Source: Gymnodinialimonas ulvae
GTDB taxonomy: Bacteria > Pseudomonadota > Alphaproteobacteria > Rhodobacterales > Rhodobacteraceae
Length of the DNA: 64,000 nucleotides
Assembly (NCBI RefSeq): GCF_037543845.1
Contig: NZ_JBBIFX010000004.1
Span: forward strand, 1 to 64,000
Reading direction: 5' to 3'
The notes beneath the pieces are model-generated. The model saw only the letters and a program-made list of their open reading frames with translations. It searched no databases and was not told the DNA's origin. Numbering within the stretch: position 1 is the stretch's first letter; every line of letters starts with the position of its first letter. The position numbers were made by a program, and so were the translations under genes. Positions 59,016-64,000 of the stretch are shown piece after piece.

Positions 59016-60179
59016 ATGCCCCATGACCACCCCACCGCCTGCCTTGCCCTTGCCGATGGCACGATCTTCTACGGGCGCGGCTTCGGCGCGACGGGTCTGC
59101 GGGTGGCCGAGCTGTGCTTCAACACGGCGATGACCGGCTATCAGGAGATCATGACCGACCCGTCCTATGCGGGGCAGATCGTGACCTTCACCTTCCCTCA
59201 TATCGGCAACACCGGCACCACACCGGAAGATGACGAGACCGCCGATCCGGTGGCCGAGGGCATGGTTGTGAAATGGGACGTGACCGAGCCGTCGAATTGG
59301 CGCGCACAGGCGCATCTGGTCGATTGGCTGGCGCGCACCGGTCGCGTTGGCATCGGCGGTATCGACACGCGGCGGCTGACCCGCGCGATCCGGCAACAGG
59401 GCGCGCCCCATGTCGCCTTGTCCCATGATCCCGAAGGCAATTTCGACCTTGAAGCGATGGTCGCCGCCGCGCGCGGCTTTTCCGGGCTTGAAGGCCTCGA
59501 CCTCGCCAAAACGGTCACCTGTGCGCAATCGTATCGCTGGGACGAGATGCGGTGGGCCTGGCCCGAGGGCTACACCAAACGCGACCCATCGATCCCCGCG
59601 CCCAAGGTCGTGGCGCTCGATTTCGGGGCGAAACGCAACATCCTGCGCTGCCTCGCCTCCGCCGGGCTCGACGTCACCGTGATGCCCGCGACTGCCACCG
59701 CCGAAGAGGTTCTGGCGCAATCGCCCGATGGCGTTTTCCTGTCCAACGGTCCGGGCGACCCGGCGGCGACGGGTGACTATGCCGTGCCGATGATCAAGGG
59801 CGTGCTTGATGCGGGCTTGCCCACCTTCGGGATTTGCCTCGGCCATCAGATGCTGGCGCTGGCGCTTGGGGCCACGACGGTCAAAATGAACCACGGCCAC
59901 CACGGCGCGAACCATCCGGTCAAGGAGGTGTCTAGCGGCAAGGTCGAGATCACGTCGATGAACCACGGCTTCACCGTCGACAGCCAGACCCTGCCCGACG
60001 CCGTGCTTGAAACCCATGTCAGTCTCTTTGACGGGTCCAATTGCGGGATCGCGGTCCGCGACAAGCCGATCTTTTCGGTGCAGCACCACCCCGAGGCCTC
60101 GCCCGGACCGCAGGACAGCTTCTACCTGTTCGAGCGTTTCGCCGACGCCGTGCGCGCGCACGCAAAAACCCCGGCCTGA
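59016..60179 (+). CDS. carA: Carbamoyl-phosphate synthase small (glutaminase) subunit
   Basis: A 387-residue CarA: hydrolyses glutamine to supply ammonia to the large subunit for carbamoyl phosphate (arginine and pyrimidine synthesis). N-terminal CPSase_sm_chain domain (ELCFNTAMTGYQEIMTDPSYAGQIVTF; GGIDTRRLTRAIR) and class I amidotransferase domain with the catalytic Cys in FGICLGHQM and His/Glu in QHHPEAS. ATG 59016 has GGAG ten bases upstream; TTG 58989 is an alternative. carB is not in the window. Confidence 0.95.
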   Translation: MPHDHPTACLALADGTIFYGRGFGATGLRVAELCFNTAMTGYQEIMTDPSYAGQIVTFTFPHIGNTGTTPEDDETADPVAEGMVVKWDVTEPSNWRAQAHLVDWLARTGRVGIGGIDTRRLTRAIRQQGAPHVALSHDPEGNFDLEAMVAAARGFSGLEGLDLAKTVTCAQSYRWDEMRWAWPEGYTKRDPSIPAPKVVALDFGAKRNILRCLASAGLDVTVMPATATAEEVLAQSPDGVFLSNGPGDPAATGDYAVPMIKGVLDAGLPTFGICLGHQMLALALGATTVKMNHGHHGANHPVKEVSSGKVEITSMNHGFTVDSQTLPDAVLETHVSLFDGSNCGIAVRDKPIFSVQHHPEASPGPQDSFYLFERFADAVRAHAKTPA

Positions 60180-60294
60180 GCCCGCCGCACGGCTCCGGCC
60201 CGGAAAGTCCCGCGGATTTGCCGCACTCCATTTACGCTTTGTTAACCGAGCCCATGAGACAACCTGAGGATGTAGTGGATCCAGAGGTCGTATT

Positions 60295-62292
60295 TTGGAC
60301 GGGGATATCCCCATTGGACGCAAGCCGCCGATGCGGTCGGATGTCGTCTCGGTCTTGGCCCGAGCCGGAATGCAAGCGCGCGCGCTTGCGCACTTGCCCG
60401 CAGACGCGGAGCCGGATCGCCCGGTCACCGAGACGCCCCGGCTAGTGGCGCTTTTGCAGGTGCGTGGCCTCGTCACCCCCGCTGAAATCGCCGCCGCCGA
60501 ACGCGCGCAACGCGGCACCACCCTGGCGCTTGGTCAGGTTCTGTTGACCCAAGGCGCCATCAGCGAGGCGGAGCTGTTATCGGCGCTGACCCATCTCTAC
60601 GGCGTGGGGCTCGCCGATTTTGACGCCACCGCACCCGACGCAAGCCTTGCAGCGGCACTTCCGGTCCCGCAAGCCATCGCCAACGAGGCGGTGATCTGGC
60701 AACGCAGCGGCTCGGCCCTTGTCATCGCAACCAGCCGTCCCGACCGCCTCGACGCCATCCGGAGCGCCCTGCCCCCCGACACGCGCGTGCTTCTCGCCAT
60801 CGCAGGGCGCGCGCAGATCATCGAAGCTCAACGCCGCGTCTATGGCCCGCGCCTCGCGCGGGAGGCCGAAGGGCGCGCGCCCGCGCAGCATTCGTGCCGC
60901 ACCTGGCGTGGTGATGTCCTGGGCCGCGCGACCCTCGTCTTCGCCGTCACATCCCTGATCGGCTTGTGGCTCGCCCCGCAGGTCCTGACCGTGGCGATTT
61001 TCGGCCTCGTCATCGCGGTTTTTGCTGCCAACAGCGGGCTGAAACTGGCCTCCCTGATTGCGTCCGTGCGGGCGGCCGGGCAAGCCAACGACACCGCCGC
61101 GCAGGACAACCGCTTCCTCCACAAGCCAACGGTTTCGATCATCGTGCCACTGTTCCGCGAACCCGAAGTCGCGGGCGCGCTCGTGGATCGGCTGCGCGCC
61201 CTGGATTATCCGCTCGAACGCCTCGACGTCCTGCTGGCCATCGAAGAGGACGACCCGCTGACCATTTCGGCGCTGCGCATGGGTGCCCTGCCGCCGTGGA
61301 TGCGCGCCGTGATCGTGCCGCGCGGACATCCGCAGACCAAACCCCGCGCCTTGAATTATGTGCTGAATTACGCGCGCGGCGATATCGTGGGCATTTATGA
61401 CGCCGAGGATCGCCCCGAACCCGATCAGCTCAACCGCGTCGTGCAACGCTTTGCCGAAGTGCCCGGCGACGTCGCCTGCCTGCAGGGGCGGCTGGATTAC
61501 TACAACGCCCGTCACAATTGGCTCAGCCGCATGTTCACCGTCGAATATGCCGCCTGGTTCCGCGTGCTTCTACCGGGCGTTCAGCGCCTCGGCCTAGTCG
61601 TGCCGCTTGGTGGGACGACCCTGTTTCTGCGCCGCAATGTGTTGGAAGAGGTCGGCGCCTGGGATGCCCATAACGTCACCGAGGATGCAGAACTTGGCCT
61701 GCGTCTGGCCCGCGCCGGCTACGCGACCGAGATCGTCGATACCACCACCTTTGAGGAGGCCAACGCCGCCGTCGGGCCCTGGATCCTGCAACGCTCGCGC
61801 TGGCTGAAGGGCTACCTGATGACCTGGGGCAGCGCGATGCGCAACCCGCGCGCCCTGCGCCGCGATCTGGGCTGGAAACGATATCTCGGCCTGCAGGTGC
61901 AATTCCTCGGTGCGGTGCTCGGCTTCCTGATGGCGCCGCTGTTGTGGAGCTTCGCCATCAAGGCGTTCGGCCTGTGGCACCCGCTCGATGCGGTGCTCTC
62001 GCCCACCGCCTATCTGATCCTGTGCGCCAGCATGTTGGCGGGCCTCCTCCTGTCGGTCGGCGTGTCGCTTTATGCCTGCCGCGCCAAGCACCTGCGCCAC
62101 CTGCGCCCGATCACGGCGCTGGTCGAACCCTATTACCTGTTCGGCACCGTCGCCGCATGGATCGGATTGGCCGAAGTCATCGCGCGGCCGTTCTTCTGGG
62201 CCAAAACAACCCACGGCGCGTTCGGCGGCTCCGAAGCCATCGGCGAGGATCAGATCGGCACCGCGGATCGTCAACTTCACGCCGCACAGTAA
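60295..62292 (+). CDS. GspE-N-domain and GT2 glycosyltransferase fusion
   Basis: A 665-residue membrane protein if TTG 60295 is the start (AGAGG about 7 bases upstream); ATG 60331 is an alternative. Residues about 45-180 resemble the type II secretion GspE/MshE N-terminal domain (LLQVRGLVTPAEIAAAERAQ; LGQVLLTQGAISEAEL), which in other proteins binds c-di-GMP. Two helices follow (200-250), then a family 2 glycosyltransferase: SIIVPLFREPE, IYDAEDRPEPDQL (Asp pair), VTEDAELGLRLARAGY (TED motif), LQRSRWLKGY (QxxRW) and C-terminal helices. It probably polymerises an exopolysaccharide, possibly under c-di-GMP control. Confidence 0.82.
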   Translation: MDGDIPIGRKPPMRSDVVSVLARAGMQARALAHLPADAEPDRPVTETPRLVALLQVRGLVTPAEIAAAERAQRGTTLALGQVLLTQGAISEAELLSALTHLYGVGLADFDATAPDASLAAALPVPQAIANEAVIWQRSGSALVIATSRPDRLDAIRSALPPDTRVLLAIAGRAQIIEAQRRVYGPRLAREAEGRAPAQHSCRTWRGDVLGRATLVFAVTSLIGLWLAPQVLTVAIFGLVIAVFAANSGLKLASLIASVRAAGQANDTAAQDNRFLHKPTVSIIVPLFREPEVAGALVDRLRALDYPLERLDVLLAIEEDDPLTISALRMGALPPWMRAVIVPRGHPQTKPRALNYVLNYARGDIVGIYDAEDRPEPDQLNRVVQRFAEVPGDVACLQGRLDYYNARHNWLSRMFTVEYAAWFRVLLPGVQRLGLVVPLGGTTLFLRRNVLEEVGAWDAHNVTEDAELGLRLARAGYATEIVDTTTFEEANAAVGPWILQRSRWLKGYLMTWGSAMRNPRALRRDLGWKRYLGLQVQFLGAVLGFLMAPLLWSFAIKAFGLWHPLDAVLSPTAYLILCASMLAGLLLSVGVSLYACRAKHLRHLRPITALVEPYYLFGTVAAWIGLAEVIARPFFWAKTTHGAFGGSEAIGEDQIGTADRQLHAAQ

Positions 62293-62299
62293 GCGCCCG

Positions 62300-62935
62300 T
62301 CAGTGTCCCTGCGCCTCTTCCTTAAGGCGCACTTTGAAAGCCGTCGACAGATGCGCCTTTAGCGCGTCCGCCGCCCGGTCCCCGTCATGCTCCGCGATGG
62401 CATCGACAATCGCCGCATGTTCCGCCAGGGCATCTTCGCCGCGCCCCGCAACCGCCAGCGATGTGCGCGCCATCAGCGCCATGGAGCGGTACACAAGGTC
62501 CAGCTGTTGCACGAGATAGCGGTTGTGCGAGGCCAGGTGGATCTGATGGTGAAAGCGCTTGTTGGCCCGCGCCAAAGCCTCCGGATCGTCCAGAAGCGCG
62601 CGGTCCTGCTCGACCATGTCACGCAACACCGCAACCTCCTCCGCGGCGGCATGTTTGGCGGCCAGCCGCGCGGCCAGACCCTCCAATTCCTGCCGCACGG
62701 TATAAAGCTCGGCCATCTGCCCGTGATCCAGCGACGCCACAATCAACGACCGTCCATCGCGCGTCAAAAGCGATTGCGTCTCAAGCCGTTGCAAGGCCTC
62801 GCGGATTGGCGTGCGACTGACCCCGAACCGCTCGGCCAGTTCGCTCTCCACCAGGCGCGCACCGGGCCGATAAATACCGGCGTCAATCGCATCAAGGATC
62901 ATCGCGTAGGCATCTCGTTGATTGACATCACTCAC
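62300..62935 (-). CDS. GntR-family regulator (FadR/FCD subfamily)
   Basis: A 211-residue regulator. N-terminal winged helix (1-70: GARLVESELAERFGVSRTPIREALQRLETQ) and C-terminal FCD ligand domain (about 80-205) with its metal-binding His residues (RFHHQIHLASHN; EHAAIVDAI). Such regulators respond to carboxylic acids. Convergent with the glycosyltransferase and divergent from the HAD gene, 114 bases away. Its target cannot be named from context. Confidence 0.88.
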   Translation of the reverse strand: MSDVNQRDAYAMILDAIDAGIYRPGARLVESELAERFGVSRTPIREALQRLETQSLLTRDGRSLIVASLDHGQMAELYTVRQELEGLAARLAAKHAAAEEVAVLRDMVEQDRALLDDPEALARANKRFHHQIHLASHNRYLVQQLDLVYRSMALMARTSLAVAGRGEDALAEHAAIVDAIAEHDGDRAADALKAHLSTAFKVRLKEEAQGH

Positions 62936-63049
62936 GTCACGTATTCCTTACAATTCCGGTTCGGACGCTACGTCACCGCCGCGCAACCTGTCCAGTGGCT
63001 TGCCTTCCAAGACCTTGCCGATCGGCCCGCGGCCCGCTACCCCCGCCCC

Positions 63050-63688
63050 ATGGCACAACTCACCAATATCGACACCTGGGTCTTCGACCTCGACAACACG
63101 CTCTACCCGCCGTCCATGGCCCTGTTTCCGCAGGTCAACGCCCGCATGACCGATTGGGTGATGCAGGCCCTCGGCGTCGACCGGGCCGAGGCCGACCACC
63201 TGCGCCATAGCTACTACCACCAACACGGCACCACGCTGGCGGGCCTGATGCAGAACCACGACGTCGATCCGGACCCCTATCTCGTCGCCGTCCATGACAT
63301 CGACTTTTCTGTCCTGTCACCCGACCCCGATCTCGCCGCCGCCATCAACGCCCTTCCGGGACGCAAGATCATCTACACCAACGGCACGGCCCCCTATGCC
63401 GAGGCGGTCACCGCCGCGCGTGGCCTCTCTGGCCTTTTCGATGCGATCTATGGTGTCGAACACGCGGGCTACCGTCCCAAACCCTCCGCGACAGCATTCG
63501 AGACGATCTTCGCCGCCGACGGCCTCACCCCCAACCGCGCTGCCATGTTCGAAGACGAAGCCCGCAACCTCACCGTGCCCCATGCCATGGGGCTGACCAC
63601 GATCCATGTGGCCCCCGCCCCTGCGCCCGAAACCCACATCCACCACCACACAGCCGACCTGCTGCATTTCCTGAACACCCTGCCATGA
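63050..63688 (+). CDS. HAD-family pyrimidine 5'-nucleotidase
   Basis: A 212-residue HAD hydrolase of the SDT1/pyrimidine 5'-nucleotidase group: VFDLDNTLYPP (nucleophile D13 and D15), KIIYTNGTAPYAE (motif II), RPKPSATAFETI (motif III Lys) and MFEDEARNLTVP (motif IV acidic pair). The cap domain is short and helical. ATG 63050 is where family character begins; the frame is open much further upstream. Dephosphorylates nucleoside monophosphates by analogy. Confidence 0.88.
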   Translation: MAQLTNIDTWVFDLDNTLYPPSMALFPQVNARMTDWVMQALGVDRAEADHLRHSYYHQHGTTLAGLMQNHDVDPDPYLVAVHDIDFSVLSPDPDLAAAINALPGRKIIYTNGTAPYAEAVTAARGLSGLFDAIYGVEHAGYRPKPSATAFETIFAADGLTPNRAAMFEDEARNLTVPHAMGLTTIHVAPAPAPETHIHHHTADLLHFLNTLP

Positions 63689-63915
63689 GCCCCGCCCGCT
63701 TCCTTGTTTTCAAAATACTCCAGGGGGGTCGCCACCGGCGACGGGGACAGCGTCCCCCAACCTGAACCCGACCGCCGCAAGGCGGGCGGGTGAGGGAAAA
63801 CATTGCAGGCACACAGCCTGCGCCTTTTCTCGAACCCTGACCTGCGACGACGCACAAGCGGCCCGAGACAGAGTGCCACGTTTCCCGCACGCCCGCCGCG
63901 CCTACCTTGCGATGC
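63689..63915. other. Intergenic region with Rhodobacteraceae-type palindromic spacer
   Basis: Contains TTGTTTTCAAAATACTCC followed by GGGGGTCGCC-ACC-GGCGAC and GGGGACAGCGTCCCC, inverted repeats of a type seen between many Rhodobacteraceae genes, probably acting as a terminator. GATGC precedes the next ATG without an obvious ribosome binding site. Confidence 0.45.
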
Positions 63916-64000
63916 ATGAGTGATTTGCAAGATATCGACATTTTCGTCTCTGGCGGCGGCGTGGCCGGGCTGGTCGCAACCATCGCCTTCGCGCAAGCGG
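63916..64000 (+). CDS. UbiH/COQ6-like FAD monooxygenase, N-terminal piece
   Basis: From ATG 63916 the 28 readable residues (MSDLQDIDIFVSGGGVAGLV, then ATIAFAQA) form the FAD-binding beta-alpha-beta start (GGGVAGL) with the DIFVSGGG lead typical of ubiquinone-biosynthesis hydroxylases of the UbiH/UbiF/VisC/COQ6 family. The gene continues past the window, so full identity cannot be confirmed. Confidence 0.6.
   Translation, partial: MSDLQDIDIFVSGGGVAGLVATIAFAQA

Noticed and set aside
58872..60521. Open frame of 549 codons on the minus strand over carA
   Set aside because: Antisense to a housekeeping gene; no domains.

Overview
The window looks like a chromosomal contig from a marine member of the Rhodobacteraceae (Roseobacter group, Alphaproteobacteria). 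The evidence is the high G+C with strong third-position bias, a ctaD of alphaproteobacterial aa3 type, and a typical Roseobacter repertoire: a TAXI-type fused TRAP permease, a polyamine-type ABC operon, methanethiol oxidase, RTX proteins ending in a Hint domain, SPOR and peptidoglycan-binding envelope proteins, and a DUF3489-DUF2924-recombinase cassette.

Layout. 0-0.6 kb: edge of an IS3-family element and a secreted nuclease gene broken by one in-frame stop. 0.8-4.5 kb: a LuxR/GAF regulator divergent from four translationally coupled genes (NTF2-like, GNAT, MFS, AA_synth family). 4.9-11.9 kb: an aldo/keto reductase, a TAXI TRAP transporter, a LysR regulator and tartrate/D-malate dehydrogenase, probably an organic-acid uptake and oxidation locus. 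12.3-18.1 kb: a mobile-element-like module with DUF5681 and ParB-methyltransferase genes on one strand, and XRE, ImmA/IrrE, DUF3489, DUF2924 and a large serine recombinase on the other. Operator-like dyads lie between the two arms, and repeats follow next to a tRNA-Ser. 18.7-25.5 kb: housekeeping run of SPOR lipoprotein, D-Ala-D-Ala carboxypeptidase, tmk, holB, tatD, an MBL hydrolase and an AEC transporter. 25.6-26.7 kb: a MarR regulator, perhaps leaderless, coupled to a membrane-anchored isochorismatase-like hydrolase. 27-32.3 kb: polyamine-type ABC operon. 32.5-41.7 kb: ABC exporter, mtoX with a membrane partner, DUF4173 protein, a CreBC-like two-component system and a quinone-oxidoreductase-like enzyme. 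42-46 kb: a 1060-residue RTX/Hint protein, an IS remnant and tRNA-Leu(GAG). 46-51 kb: envelope protein, DUF2306/LytTR pair, lipB and a DUF1801 gene whose start codon appears lost. 51-55.6 kb: ctaD followed by small four-helix proteins that resemble the last third of subunit I, mixed with gene fragments and an intact DUF2244 gene. 55.6-64 kb: unknown protein, membrane AraC regulator, 54-residue secreted peptide, YqeY, carA, a GspE-N/GT2 fusion, GntR, a HAD nucleotidase and the start of a ubiH-like gene.

The most unusual observation is the set of mini-COX1 proteins after ctaD. Two of them (53255-53707, and the frameshifted 53875-54338) keep recognisable ctaD motifs: the heme-a3 histidine region and the R-x-G-x-P...YP-x-AFA-x-W segment. 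A partial copy of the DUF2244 gene beside the second points to duplication and decay of a mini-COX1/DUF2244 unit. The second interesting system is the divergent methyltransferase/recombinase module, whose XRE-ImmA pair and shared operators suggest one regulatory switch for both arms. All functional calls come from reading the sequence and from family knowledge; no database search was run.
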